Source of the DNA: Bacillota bacterium
Lineage (GTDB): Bacteria; Bacillota; Clostridia; Lachnospirales; Lachnospiraceae
NCBI GenBank assembly: GCA_023386315.1
Contig: JAEWJZ010000004.1
Coordinates: forward strand, 1 to 64,000
Reading direction: 5' to 3'
DNA: 64,000 nt
The notes beneath the pieces are model-generated. The model did not search any database. It was not told where the DNA came from and worked only from the letters and a program-made list of their open reading frames with translations. The translations under genes were made by a program, and so were the position numbers. Of the stretch, positions 1 to 8,104 are shown one piece after another (positions within the stretch are counted from its first letter, which is position 1; each line of letters opens with the position of its first letter).

Positions 1-119
1 CTCCACCTTCCTTCAGATTCCATCTCACGGTGGACACCCTTGGTCTTGGCTGTATCCTTCCCACTACTAGGGCGGATTAGGGACTTTCACCCATTAGAAA
101 CGTGCGCCGCAAGGCGCAC
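1..119 (-). mobile_element. Group II intron, 5' end only (runs off the left edge)
   Basis: Read on the minus strand, the segment starts at 119 with GTGCGCC, which folds back on GGCGCAC through a TTGC loop. This is the GUGYG-type 5' end of a bacterial group II intron. It continues with GGGTGAAAGTCCC and a later GAATCTGAAGGAAG, both typical of domain I in these introns. Domains II-VI and any reverse transcriptase lie outside the window. The 5' splice site lies two bases past the T-run of the glnK terminator. That is the placement expected of introns that home behind terminator stems (class C-like). The class is inferred from position, not from a full fold. Confidence 0.75.
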
Positions 120-121
120 AC

Positions 122-161
122 AAAAAAGGGAAGCAAAACCGGAAAAACGGCTTTACCTCCC
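122..161 (-). terminator. Rho-independent terminator of amt-glnK
   Basis: On the minus strand, a 14-pair stem (arms 148-161 and 128-141, three G-U pairs) closes a 6-nt loop and is followed by six T residues (122-127). It begins 10 nt after the glnK stop codon. The group II intron starts almost immediately after the T-run. Confidence 0.85.
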
Positions 162-170
162 TTTTTGAAA

Positions 171-512
171 CTATCTGATTGCATCATCTCCCCGCTCTCC
201 GGTACGGATTCTCACAGCATCCTGTATATCAGAAATAAAAATCTTGCCGTCACCGTATTCACCGGTATACGCTTTCTTAATGATTGCTGAAATGACAGCC
301 TCTGACTGATGATCTGCTACAAACAGTTCTATTTTTATCTTAGTCAGGAAATTATAATCCACCTCTGCACCGCGAACAAATTCCGTCCAGCCCTTCTGGT
401 TTCCACAGCCCATAACCTGCATAATACTTAATCCGTTTAATTTCAGTTCTTCCATAATTTCTTTTATATCTTCCAGTTTTTCAGGCCGGATAAATGCTTC
501 TATTTTTTTCAC
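171..512 (-). CDS. glnK: Nitrogen regulatory protein P-II (GlnK/GlnB)
   Basis: 113-aa P-II signal protein that senses 2-oxoglutarate and adenine nucleotides and normally docks on the ammonium channel AmtB at the membrane. Family marks are the start MKKIEAFIRPEKLEDIK, the T-loop region QKGWTEFVRGAEV, the B-loop TGEYGDGKIF and the C-terminal VRIRTGERGDDAI. The T-loop position that is the uridylylated Tyr in E. coli GlnB (ELYRGAE) is Val here (EFVRGAE), so control by uridylylation is not expected, as is common in Firmicutes. The start is GTG at 512, chosen because GGGGGAG lies 7 nt upstream. It follows amt by 18 nt and is almost certainly cotranscribed with it. Confidence 0.95.
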   Translation of the reverse strand: MKKIEAFIRPEKLEDIKEIMEELKLNGLSIMQVMGCGNQKGWTEFVRGAEVDYNFLTKIKIELFVADHQSEAVISAIIKKAYTGEYGDGKIFISDIQDAVRIRTGERGDDAIR

Positions 513-530
513 TTTGAACTCCCCCTTTGA

Positions 531-1766
531 TTAATCCATTCCATTAAATGCGGGATAAGCAGTTTCCCCATGCTCTGAGGTATCCAGTCCTATCATTTCA
601 GCTCTTCCTGAGACCTTAATTCCTTTCGTTATCACAGACGCAATTCCTGCAGCGATCAGAGTCCCTGCAACTGCAATCAGGATAGTAATTGCAATGGCAC
701 CAATCTGACGAAAGAATAACTGAACCTCACCGTAAACCAGTCCATTGAATGGCAGATCCGGATAAATGCTTTTACTGGCAAAAATACCAGTTGCAATTCC
801 GCCCCAGATTCCTCCGATTCCATGACAGCCGAATACATCAAGAGCGTCATCATACTGAAATTTTGGTTTCACCTTACTGATAAAGAAATAGCAGATGGGA
901 CTTACCAAAGCTCCAATTATTACAGCTGACCAGATCGGAACATAACCGGCTCCCGGTGTGATTGCAACAAGTCCGATGACAAGTCCTGTTGAGGTTCCCA
1001 CCAGGGTAGGTTTTCCATTTTTAATCACCTCAATCAGTATCCAGGAAAGCATGGCAGAAGCTGCAGCTGTGTTGGTCGTCATAAACGCATGGGCTGCGAG
1101 CTCATTGGCTCCCAAAGCGCTTCCTCCATTAAAACCGAACCAGCCAAACCATAAAAGGGCTGCACCCAGAAAAACAAAGGGAACATTGTGGGGATGATAG
1201 GGTGCTTTCCCCAGATTTTTACGTTTTCCAAGTAAAACAGACAGGACCAGTGCGCTGACACCGGAACTGATGTGGACTACATCGCCTCCGGCAAAGTCCA
1301 CAGACCCCATTTGAAACAGCAGTCCTCCACCCCACACCATATGAGCCAGGGGATAATAAATGAGAAGAGACCACAGCACCATAAAAATTACCAGGGAAGA
1401 AAACTTCATACGTTCTGCAACCGCACCGGTTATTAACGCCGGTGAAATGACTGCAAACATCATCTGAAAAATAGCAAATATAAGTGTATTGGGGTAAGGA
1501 TAGGTAACATCATTCAGAGTATCAAAATTAAGTCCGAACCAGTTAAGATTCCCTATGACACCCCCGAAATCCCCGCTAAAGGACAGTGAAAATCCAATCA
1601 GAACCCACATAACTGACCCGATTCCCATCATGATTGCAGAAGACATCATCATGTTTATAACACTTTTCCGTTTCACCATACCCCCATAAAAAAATGCCAG
1701 TCCCGGGGTCATAAGAAGAACAAGCGCGGAGCTTATCAGCATCCAGGAAATATCTCCGTGATCCAT
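531..1766 (-). CDS. amtB: Ammonium transporter AmtB
   Basis: 411-aa Amt/Rh/Mep family channel conducting ammonium/ammonia across the membrane. The twin pore histidines are visible in PLAHMVWGGG and DVFGCHGIGGIWGG, and hydrophobic stretches throughout fit the usual 11 membrane spans. The N-terminus SSALVLLMTPGLAFFYGGMV is the classic Amt signature. Start at 1766 (MDHGDISW) is preferred over an upstream ATG at 1796 because GAAGAGGTG lies just before it and the upstream ATG lies directly behind the leader terminator. It forms an operon with glnK downstream. Expression is probably controlled by the dual-hexaloop leader at 1795-1853 and hence by nitrogen status. Confidence 0.95.
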   Translation of the reverse strand: MDHGDISWMLISSALVLLMTPGLAFFYGGMVKRKSVINMMMSSAIMMGIGSVMWVLIGFSLSFSGDFGGVIGNLNWFGLNFDTLNDVTYPYPNTLIFAIFQMMFAVISPALITGAVAERMKFSSLVIFMVLWSLLIYYPLAHMVWGGGLLFQMGSVDFAGGDVVHISSGVSALVLSVLLGKRKNLGKAPYHPHNVPFVFLGAALLWFGWFGFNGGSALGANELAAHAFMTTNTAAASAMLSWILIEVIKNGKPTLVGTSTGLVIGLVAITPGAGYVPIWSAVIIGALVSPICYFFISKVKPKFQYDDALDVFGCHGIGGIWGGIATGIFASKSIYPDLPFNGLVYGEVQLFFRQIGAIAITILIAVAGTLIAAGIASVITKGIKVSGRAEMIGLDTSEHGETAYPAFNGMD

Positions 1767-1794
1767 AAAAACACCTCTTCCATTAATTTTGCGC

Positions 1795-1853
1795 AAAAAA
1801 ATTAAGCCATAATCCTGTGCGTCTCTGCACTGATTATGGCTTCTTTGCCTTAA
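1795..1853 (-). promoter_or_regulatory. ANTAR-type dual-hexaloop antitermination leader of amtB
   Basis: On the minus strand, two short hairpins have 6-nt loops with A at position 1 and G at position 4. P1 is GGC-AAAGAA-GCC (1838-1849, with an outer UUA/UAA pairing at 1834-1836/1851-1853). P2 is GUGC-AGAGAC-GCAC (1817-1830). An 11-bp perfect stem (arms 1832-1842 and 1804-1814), followed by AAT and seven T residues, forms a terminator whose 5' arm overlaps the 3' side of P1. P1/P2 and the terminator are therefore mutually exclusive. A1/G4 hexaloop pairs in front of nitrogen genes are the known targets of ANTAR-domain antiterminators. No ANTAR protein is encoded in the window. Confidence 0.75.
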
Positions 1854-1878
1854 AGTTAACTTTATAAATTACATAGCT

Positions 1879-1907
1879 AGACTAATACATGATTTCAGTT
1901 TTGTCAA
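1879..1907 (-). promoter_or_regulatory. Sigma-A promoter of amtB-glnK
   Basis: On the minus strand TTGACA (1902-1907) and TAGTCT (1879-1884) are separated by 17 nt. The -35 is perfect and the -10 is weak. It lies about 25 nt upstream of the dual-hexaloop leader. Confidence 0.6.
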
Positions 1908-1948
1908 GTAAATTATTAAAGTCAAATTGGTATTTTTATGAAGTAAAT

Positions 1949-3655
1949 CTAAGCTAAAACATTTTTACCTGTATTTGTCTCTGCTTCGGTATCTTTTGCA
2001 ACTAATTTTTTCAATCCCTCTATGGCAACCACTACTCCCAATATCAGCAGCAGCACTGCAAAAACCAGCTGAAGTGCATTACCAAATACAAATTTTCCGG
2101 ACAGCGCCGAAATTAAGTCTTTAATCTTTAATCCCAGGGCGGTGAAAGTCACTCCCAGCATAATAACCATAGGTCCCCAGAGCATGAAGCCCTTTCGGTT
2201 GGTTTTCTTTAAAAATACGGCACATGCAATTAATGCCAGGGCAGATAAAAGCTGATTTGCAGATCCAAACAGCGGCCAGATGCTGCTATAACCGGCTCTG
2301 GATAATGCATAGCATAAGATCAGCGTAATTATTGTCGAAAAATACTTATTCGTCAGAACCTTATTCCATGAACTTCTTTCCTCTTCCGGAGTATCATCAG
2401 CAAAAAATTCCTGAAATGCAATTCGTCCGACCCTGGCTACAGAATCAAGACTTGTCATGGCAAATGCAGAAATGGACAGTGTAATAAGCGTATAACATAA
2501 CGATTCCGGAAGTCCGATTGTTGTTAAGAATACTGCGATTGCCTTTGCAAAAAGCTGAGGCGGGGTTCCTGCAGGAAGGCCCTCCTTCGTGGCTACAAAA
2601 CCGGCAGCGATCAGAGCAGCTATTGCCAGCAGACTTTCTAACAGCATTGCGCCAAAGGAAACCGGCAGCATATTCTTTTCATTCTTAATCTGTTTTGATG
2701 CGGTTCCGGAAGCCACAAGAGAGTGAAACCCGGAAACTGCGCCGCAGGCGATGGTAACAAAAAGGGTTGGAAACAGATATGATACGCTTCCGCCTGCACT
2801 TACCAGTTTGAAACCGGTAAAGGATGGTAAATTCATGGAAGGATTATACACTGCAATTCCGATCACAGATCCCACAATCATGGCAATAAGAAGGTAGCTG
2901 TTTAAATAGTCCCGGGGCTGAAGCAGCGCCCATACCGGAGTCACACAGGCTATAATTACATAGATAAATACAAAAATAAGCCAGATATTCTGAGGGATGT
3001 AGATTGGAAAAAGCAGCCCCAGTCCAACAGATAATATCAAAAGACCAATTGCAGTCAGCGTATTAAACATTTTCCCAAATTTACAATATTTTAAAACAAA
3101 ACCAAGAACTACTGCAAACACAATAAACAGCATTGACGTGGATGCAACCGCTCCATTGGCAGTCACCTTTGCTCCCTCAGCAGAAAAACCGTTAAAGGTT
3201 CCTGCCACAATATCGGCAAACGCCGCCACTACCAGAATAGAAAACAGCCAGGTAAATAAAAGAAACAGCCGCTTTCCCATTTTCCCTATGTAAAGCTCAA
3301 TGATGTATCCTATGGAACGCCCCTTGTTCTTTACAGAAGCATACATTGCCGAAAAGTCCTGTACAGCGCCAAAAAATACTCCTCCCAGCAGTATCCAGAG
3401 CAAAACAGGCAGCCAGCCAAACATGGCAGCCTGTATCGGTCCGTTAATGGGACCTGCGCCTGCTATGGAAGCAAACTGGTGGCCGAAAACAACATTGGTA
3501 TCTGCGGGGACATAATCCACCCCATCCTCCAGTTCAAAAGCCGGAGTCTTAGCCTCCGGGTCAATTCCCCAGGTTTTTGCGAGGTATCTTCCGTAAATTA
3601 AGTACGCTCCGCCAAGGACTGCAATAGCAAGAAACATCATCGTTAAACCATTCAT
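1949..3655 (-). CDS. cstA: Carbon starvation protein CstA family transporter
   Basis: 568-aa polytopic membrane protein of the CstA family, whose members import pyruvate or peptides. Recognisable blocks are YGRYLAKTWGIDPEAKTPA, the conserved IAGAGPINGPIQAAMFGW and FGAVQDFSAMYASVKNKGRS, with many hydrophobic spans to the C-terminus. It is shorter than E. coli CstA (about 700 aa), as usual in Clostridia. The start at 3655 (MNGLTMMFLA) has AAAGGAG 8 nt upstream. A longer frame back to 3754 runs through the T-box terminator and is rejected. The gene is monocistronic. A T-box leader precedes it, so expression should respond to an uncharged tRNA rather than directly to carbon supply. Confidence 0.9.
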   Translation of the reverse strand: MNGLTMMFLAIAVLGGAYLIYGRYLAKTWGIDPEAKTPAFELEDGVDYVPADTNVVFGHQFASIAGAGPINGPIQAAMFGWLPVLLWILLGGVFFGAVQDFSAMYASVKNKGRSIGYIIELYIGKMGKRLFLLFTWLFSILVVAAFADIVAGTFNGFSAEGAKVTANGAVASTSMLFIVFAVVLGFVLKYCKFGKMFNTLTAIGLLILSVGLGLLFPIYIPQNIWLIFVFIYVIIACVTPVWALLQPRDYLNSYLLIAMIVGSVIGIAVYNPSMNLPSFTGFKLVSAGGSVSYLFPTLFVTIACGAVSGFHSLVASGTASKQIKNEKNMLPVSFGAMLLESLLAIAALIAAGFVATKEGLPAGTPPQLFAKAIAVFLTTIGLPESLCYTLITLSISAFAMTSLDSVARVGRIAFQEFFADDTPEEERSSWNKVLTNKYFSTIITLILCYALSRAGYSSIWPLFGSANQLLSALALIACAVFLKKTNRKGFMLWGPMVIMLGVTFTALGLKIKDLISALSGKFVFGNALQLVFAVLLLILGVVVAIEGLKKLVAKDTEAETNTGKNVLA

Positions 3656-3710
3656 CGTATCTCTCCTTTCATACACAGACAAAAGCCACATACAGTTGTC
3701 CCGGATAACG

Positions 3711-4020
3711 AAAAAAGTCCCTGCATCAAAAAGATGCAGAGACGAATGAACCAATCCGCGTTACCACTCTGTTTGCTGCAAATTGCAGCCGCTTTAATCC
3801 GCCGCCTGTCGGGCAGCAGCTCTTCGCTAACGGAAAGACCCGTCCTTACTTAATCAATCTCCTGTCGGGAGGCCTTTCAGTTCGGAACTCCTGGGTGATG
3901 GCCTGTTCCTTCCTATGCGCCCTTTCCATCTGACGGGCTGCTCTCTGTAAAGGAATGTGGGGAATCAGACTGTGTCCCAGTCATTGTTTTTTTCGATATC
4001 ACACTTGCTGAAATGGAGTT
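3711..4020 (-). promoter_or_regulatory. T-box riboswitch leader of cstA
   Basis: On the minus strand the T-box sequence AGAGTGGTAACGCGG (3756-3770) lies just before a terminator with arms 3733-3743 and 3717-3727 and six T residues (3711-3716). Upstream are an ACAGAGAG element typical of Stem I, further hairpins with CCGACAGG loops, and a GAACTGAAA segment at the end of Stem I. Pairing CUGGG with CCCAG as the lower Stem I would put AUC (Ile), followed by A, at the specifier position. That assignment is tentative. The leader ends 55 nt before the cstA start. T-boxes bind uncharged tRNA and allow readthrough. Confidence 0.85.
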
Positions 4021-4085
4021 TACCACTTTACAGTGAGAAATACAATAATTTTCCAAAATATGCTTATACATAAATTCTATGTCAT

Positions 4086-5621
4086 TTATAACCTGGAGTT
4101 ATACAAAACCAGTCCTCCATTTTGCACTATCTCTGCATCAGGGTGATTTTTTAAATACTCAAGAGCCAGCTGGGGAACCTCTGTACCAAACCGTTTTAAT
4201 ACCGGACACTGTCTGTAGACCTCATATCCTCCGGTGCCGCTTGCACGGTAATCACTCATGCACAGCTTCAGTTTCCTTCCCTCAAGAGATTTCCCCTCAA
4301 AAAGGATATTTACCACCCGGTTCCCCACCGGTTTTTCTAAATCAACCTCAAATGTGATCCCTGCAAAATAGTCATAATTATAATGCTCCACCTTAGGCTT
4401 TAAGAAAACCTCCGATATTTCAATCTTCCCTTCCTTTACAGTAAAGTATTCCGCACAGCGTTCCAGTGCCTGCCTTATAACCTCCTGCGTTACCTCCAGC
4501 ACAACCAGAGTATTGGAAAAGGGATAAACTCTTACAAGATCCCGCATAGTGACGTGGGCAGGCAGGGCTATGGGATTGTTTCCCAGACCGATGCAGGAAA
4601 TATCCGCACCGGTATACGCCAGCTGAATCTGATTAAAAAAATCTGCCACTCCGCTTCCGCCAAGAGCCATCTCAATTTTCTCTTTTTGGGGAATTGCTTC
4701 CTTTAAGCTTCCAATCTCAAGATCAAGCCATTTCTGAACCTGCTGTTCCAATGGAAGCAAAGATTCATAAGGCTCCCGGTTGTGGTGCGTTCCTGCAGGC
4801 AAAATGGAGGAGGATACCGTGCAGGCACCATCCTCATCCTCGTACTCAATCTCAATACATGCATACTGAACAGCATTAGCTGTCAGCTGCAGCGTATGGG
4901 TTCCAAAACAATTTCTTCCCTTTACCGTCATATGCTGATGAGCGGTTAACACAATGTCGTAGTCAAGCTCCTTTAAGATCCGGTATCCAATGTTTTCATT
5001 TCCTGATGTCTGTACTGTGCCGGTATCCAAATCACATTCATAACCGCCGTGATAGATGCAGATGGTAACATCTGACTCCTTTTTTAACAGCTCCAGTTCT
5101 TCCTTTGCTGCCTGGAATGCATCCGTTATCTGTATCTGTTCCAGATGCTCAGGGTTTTCCCATACATTTACATAGTCAGTAACAATACCCCCAACGCCCA
5201 GGCGAAGCCCGTTTTCCAGAGTAAAGATATGGCTGGAAACAATTCCTGTTTCCCCCTTTAAATCATTTGCATTGGCACAAAGGCAGACAGCACTTAATTT
5301 CCCCAAATAGTGGGAAAGCCGGTCATAACCGAAGTTAAAATCGTGATTTCCCGGAACTACCGCATCATATCCAGCTGCGTTGTACACCATTGCCAGGGGC
5401 TCACTTATAAGCAGCTCACCAGCCTGTTCTGTGATAAAAGCAGCCATGGGGGAGCCGGAAATGGTGTCTCCCCCATCAAGAATCAGTGTATTTCCATCTT
5501 TTTCAAAATTGGTAATACAGTTTAAAAGTCCCATGGGACGTTCCGTCTTATCCCCATAATTTGTTGGGAACAGATACCCGTGTACATCCGAAGTATAATA
5601 AATTTTTGCCTTTTTCTTCAA
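4086..5621 (-). CDS. 5'-nucleotidase / 2',3'-cyclic phosphodiesterase family protein (UshA-like)
   Basis: 511-aa bimetal metallophosphoesterase with a C-terminal 5'-nucleotidase domain. Metal-binding motifs are TSDVHG (about residue 10), DGGDT (about 50), GNHDFNFG (about 95), YHGGYE (about 185) and TAHQHM (about 230). The C-terminal substrate domain carries DYFAGITFEVDLEKPVG and LCMSDYRASGTGGYE. There is no signal peptide (start MKKKAKIYYTSD), so unlike UshA it should act in the cytoplasm, releasing phosphate from a phosphomonoester or cyclic nucleotide after import. It is the last gene of a phosphonate-type ABC operon, 4 nt behind phnE. The exact substrate cannot be read from the sequence. 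Confidence 0.85.
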   Translation of the reverse strand: MKKKAKIYYTSDVHGYLFPTNYGDKTERPMGLLNCITNFEKDGNTLILDGGDTISGSPMAAFITEQAGELLISEPLAMVYNAAGYDAVVPGNHDFNFGYDRLSHYLGKLSAVCLCANANDLKGETGIVSSHIFTLENGLRLGVGGIVTDYVNVWENPEHLEQIQITDAFQAAKEELELLKKESDVTICIYHGGYECDLDTGTVQTSGNENIGYRILKELDYDIVLTAHQHMTVKGRNCFGTHTLQLTANAVQYACIEIEYEDEDGACTVSSSILPAGTHHNREPYESLLPLEQQVQKWLDLEIGSLKEAIPQKEKIEMALGGSGVADFFNQIQLAYTGADISCIGLGNNPIALPAHVTMRDLVRVYPFSNTLVVLEVTQEVIRQALERCAEYFTVKEGKIEISEVFLKPKVEHYNYDYFAGITFEVDLEKPVGNRVVNILFEGKSLEGRKLKLCMSDYRASGTGGYEVYRQCPVLKRFGTEVPQLALEYLKNHPDAEIVQNGGLVLYNSRL

Positions 5622-5625
5622 TCAT

Positions 5626-6435
5626 TTACCCCCTTGCCAGCTTCACCCGGATTCTGGTGGAGATATATTCCACAATCAGAACCAGAAGGATGAGCCCTAC
5701 CAGAATCGCTCCTGCCTCATTCCACCGGTAGGAATTCATGGCAAAGATTAAAGGAGCGCCGATACCTCCCGCTCCAACCAGACCAAGAACTGTGGCATCT
5801 CTTAAGTTAATATCAAACCGGTATATGACCGTTGATGCAAAATTAGGAATCAGCTGAGGTAAAATTCCATACCGGATCTTCTGAAAGGTATTGCAGCCGC
5901 ATGCATCTAAGGATTCTAAAATTCTGGTGTCTAAATCCTCTATTGCCTCTATGTACATCTTGGAAACCATTCCGATGGAACAGACGGACATGGTGAGCAG
6001 TCCTGTAAATGCTCCCGGCCCGCTGACACGGATAAACATGAGTCCATATACAAATGCAGGAATAGTCCGCACTGCCATAATCACCAGACGCGTAATATAA
6101 GCAATAGGGGCAGGCATTAAATTAGATGCGGATAAAAAAGATAAGGGAATCGCCAGAAACGCTCCCACAATTGTTCCTAAAAAAGCAATGCAGACAGTCT
6201 CCAATAGCAGATAAGGAACTCCCTGAGCTGTAACATTAAATAAAAGCTTCCGGTCCGGGTGGAAAATACCGCTTAAAATATTTCCGGCAATCTGCACTCC
6301 TGAAAGCCCGGTTTTGGAAACGTCTACTGCTGATCCGGACCAGATAAGCAGTGCAACGACAATAACAGAAACAATAACCTGGTATACGGTATTTCTGGGA
6401 CGCTCTTCATAAGCCTTTTCAATCTGTTTATTCAT
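5626..6435 (-). CDS. phnE: Phosphonate-type ABC transporter permease (PhnE, second copy)
   Basis: 269-aa inner-membrane permease of the PhnE family. It has about six hydrophobic spans and the EAA-like loop SLDACGCNTFQKIRYGILPQLIPNFAS that contacts the ATPase. GLVGAGGIGAPL near residue 210 is a typical PhnE block. It lies 10 nt downstream of another phnE and 4 nt upstream of the nucleotidase gene. The two permeases probably form a heterodimer with PhnC on the cytoplasmic side and PhnD outside. The RBS AGGAGGTGGCAT precedes the ATG. Confidence 0.9.
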   Translation of the reverse strand: MNKQIEKAYEERPRNTVYQVIVSVIVVALLIWSGSAVDVSKTGLSGVQIAGNILSGIFHPDRKLLFNVTAQGVPYLLLETVCIAFLGTIVGAFLAIPLSFLSASNLMPAPIAYITRLVIMAVRTIPAFVYGLMFIRVSGPGAFTGLLTMSVCSIGMVSKMYIEAIEDLDTRILESLDACGCNTFQKIRYGILPQLIPNFASTVIYRFDINLRDATVLGLVGAGGIGAPLIFAMNSYRWNEAGAILVGLILLVLIVEYISTRIRVKLARG

Positions 6436-6445
6436 ATGCCACCTC

Positions 6446-7267
6446 CTATACCAGTTTCCGGCGGCAGTAACGGCTCACCGTCTCTATAAAAAACACAGTA
6501 ACAAACAGCATGATCAGAATCATTCCTACACTGGGATACTCTCTCCAGCCCAGTTTTTCATTTAAAATCAGTCCAAGACCCCCTGCACCTACATATCCAA
6601 GAATGGCGGCATAACGGACGTTTCCCTCAAAACAGAACAATCCATTTGATATGTAAGACGGAAGTACCTGGGGAATAATTGCGCTGACAAATGCCCGGAC
6701 CTTTGTGGCTCCAATGGCTTCCATTGCCTCAAATGCCCCCATATCGGCAGTTTCGATTTCTTCGTAAAGAATTTTTCCCATATAGGCAAATGTGAACACG
6801 GCGATGGCAGTGGTTCCTGCCAGAGTACCCAGTCCAAAAACGTAGGTGGCGATCAGAGCAGTTACCAGAGTCGGAAGCGTTCTCACAATACTTAAAAATA
6901 ACCTCATTACGCTTACTGCTGCATTATTTTTAACAATATTGGTTGAGGCCGCCATGGCAAAGGGGATTACAGTCACGGCGCCGATGACTGTACCAAGAAG
7001 AGACATCTTTAAGGTATCAAACAACGGTTTCCAGACCTGGGAGCTGTAGCCCCATTCTGGAGGTGCCATCATTCCAAGAATGACAAAAAACTGGCTTCCC
7101 CGTTCCCGTAAAACCCCTAAATCAAACCCTGTGATCTTAACAGAAAGGGCAGTAAAGAAAACCAGAATCAGTGTAATAAGAGGAAGTCTGGAAGCTGGCT
7201 TTAAGACTGTTTTTCCGTTTGAAAGCACCATTTTTTTCGGCGGAAATATCTTGTCATAAATGCTCAT
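6446..7267 (-). CDS. phnE: Phosphonate-type ABC transporter permease (PhnE, first copy)
   Basis: 273-aa permease with an N-terminal cytoplasmic extension (MSIYDKIFPPKKMVLSNG), then a membrane span (LPLITLILVFFTALSV) and a transmembrane domain with the coupling loop EAIGATKVRAFVSAIIPQVLPS. The block GYVGAGGLGLIL matches the second PhnE. Its start overlaps the phnC stop by 4 nt (ATGA), a sign of translational coupling. It pairs with the next gene as a heterodimeric permease for a phosphonate, phosphite or organophosphate ligand. Confidence 0.9.
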   Translation of the reverse strand: MSIYDKIFPPKKMVLSNGKTVLKPASRLPLITLILVFFTALSVKITGFDLGVLRERGSQFFVILGMMAPPEWGYSSQVWKPLFDTLKMSLLGTVIGAVTVIPFAMAASTNIVKNNAAVSVMRLFLSIVRTLPTLVTALIATYVFGLGTLAGTTAIAVFTFAYMGKILYEEIETADMGAFEAMEAIGATKVRAFVSAIIPQVLPSYISNGLFCFEGNVRYAAILGYVGAGGLGLILNEKLGWREYPSVGMILIMLFVTVFFIETVSRYCRRKLV

Positions 7268-8022
7268 CCCACTGCCTCCTCTTCTGTTTTCCCTTCATAA
7301 ATCTCATCAAGAATTTCCTGGGTAACTTCCGATGCCGGGCCGTCATAGACAATCCTTCCAGCCCGGATTCCAACCACCCGGCCTGCATATTGAAGGGCTA
7401 AATCCACATGGTGGATGTTTAAGAGGATGGTTATGTTCATCTCCTTATTGATCCTTAAAAAGTCCCCCATAACCTGCTTCGCTGTAACCGGATCCAGGGA
7501 AGCAACCGGCTCATCTGCCAGAATAATCTGAGGGTTCTGAGCCAGTGTTCTTGCAAGAGCAACTCTCTGCTGCTGTCCTCCGGAGAGTTGGTCTGCACGG
7601 ACAAAAGCCTTGTCTAAGATACCCACTTTATCAAGAGCTTCTAACGCTTCCAGCTTATCCTTTTTAGGAAAGATTCCAAAGAGAGCCTTAAAAAACGGAA
7701 GATCCGGTACCTTTGACATGAGAACGTTGTTGATCACCCGGGTTCTTGTCACCAGATTAAAGGACTGGAAGATCATGCCGATTCTGCGGCGGAAACGGCG
7801 CAGCGCCTTCCCTCTTAATCCCATGACATTGACTCCGTCCACGGTAAGAGTGCCTTCCGTGATGTCATGCATGCGGTTAATAGTTCTTAAAAGAGTGGAT
7901 TTACCAGCTCCGGATAAACCGATGATGGCTACAAATTCTCCCTGCTCAATCTTTAAGTTAACGTCTTTTAAAGCCTGAAAGCCGTTGGAATAGGTTTTGC
8001 CCACCTGATTAAATTCAATCAT
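7264..8022 (-). CDS. phnC: Phosphonate-type ABC transporter ATP-binding protein PhnC
   Basis: 252-aa ABC ATPase. Walker A GLSGAGKST (about residue 35), Q-loop region IGMIFQSFNLVTRTRVINNVL, signature LSGGQQQR (about 150) and Walker B IILADEP with DPVTAKQ following are all intact. The GRKALRRFRRRIGMIFQ-like segment is typical of PhnC. The start at 8022 (MIEFNQVGKTY) is preferred over ATG 8034 because GAGGGT lies 5 nt before it. It powers the two PhnE permeases. It is separated from phnD by an attenuator hairpin, so its level is probably lower than that of the binding protein. Confidence 0.93.
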   Translation of the reverse strand: MIEFNQVGKTYSNGFQALKDVNLKIEQGEFVAIIGLSGAGKSTLLRTINRMHDITEGTLTVDGVNVMGLRGKALRRFRRRIGMIFQSFNLVTRTRVINNVLMSKVPDLPFFKALFGIFPKKDKLEALEALDKVGILDKAFVRADQLSGGQQQRVALARTLAQNPQIILADEPVASLDPVTAKQVMGDFLRINKEMNITILLNIHHVDLALQYAGRVVGIRAGRIVYDGPASEVTQEILDEIYEGKTEEEAVG

Positions 8023-8042
8023 ACATACCCTCATTTCCCAGT

Positions 8043-8086
8043 AAAAAACGGAGGCGCCGCTTTTTCTTCCGTTTACGACGCCTCCG
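8043..8086 (-). terminator. Intra-operon attenuating terminator between phnD and phnC
   Basis: On the minus strand CGGAGGCG (8079-8086) pairs with CGCCTCCG (8049-8056) and is followed by six T residues (8043-8048). It sits between the binding-protein gene and the ATPase gene, which fits partial termination that favours phnD. Confidence 0.75.
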
Positions 8087-8104
8087 CAGCCTGTTTTATA
8101 TTAT

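Noticed and set aside
1855..1866. Palindrome AAAGTTAACTTT upstream of amtB as an operator
   Set aside because: It lies in the transcribed leader in AT-rich sequence and may occur by chance; no neighbour supports it.
3656..3754. N-terminal extension of CstA
   Set aside because: The open frame crosses the T-box terminator hairpin; a proper RBS and the family N-terminus are at 3655.
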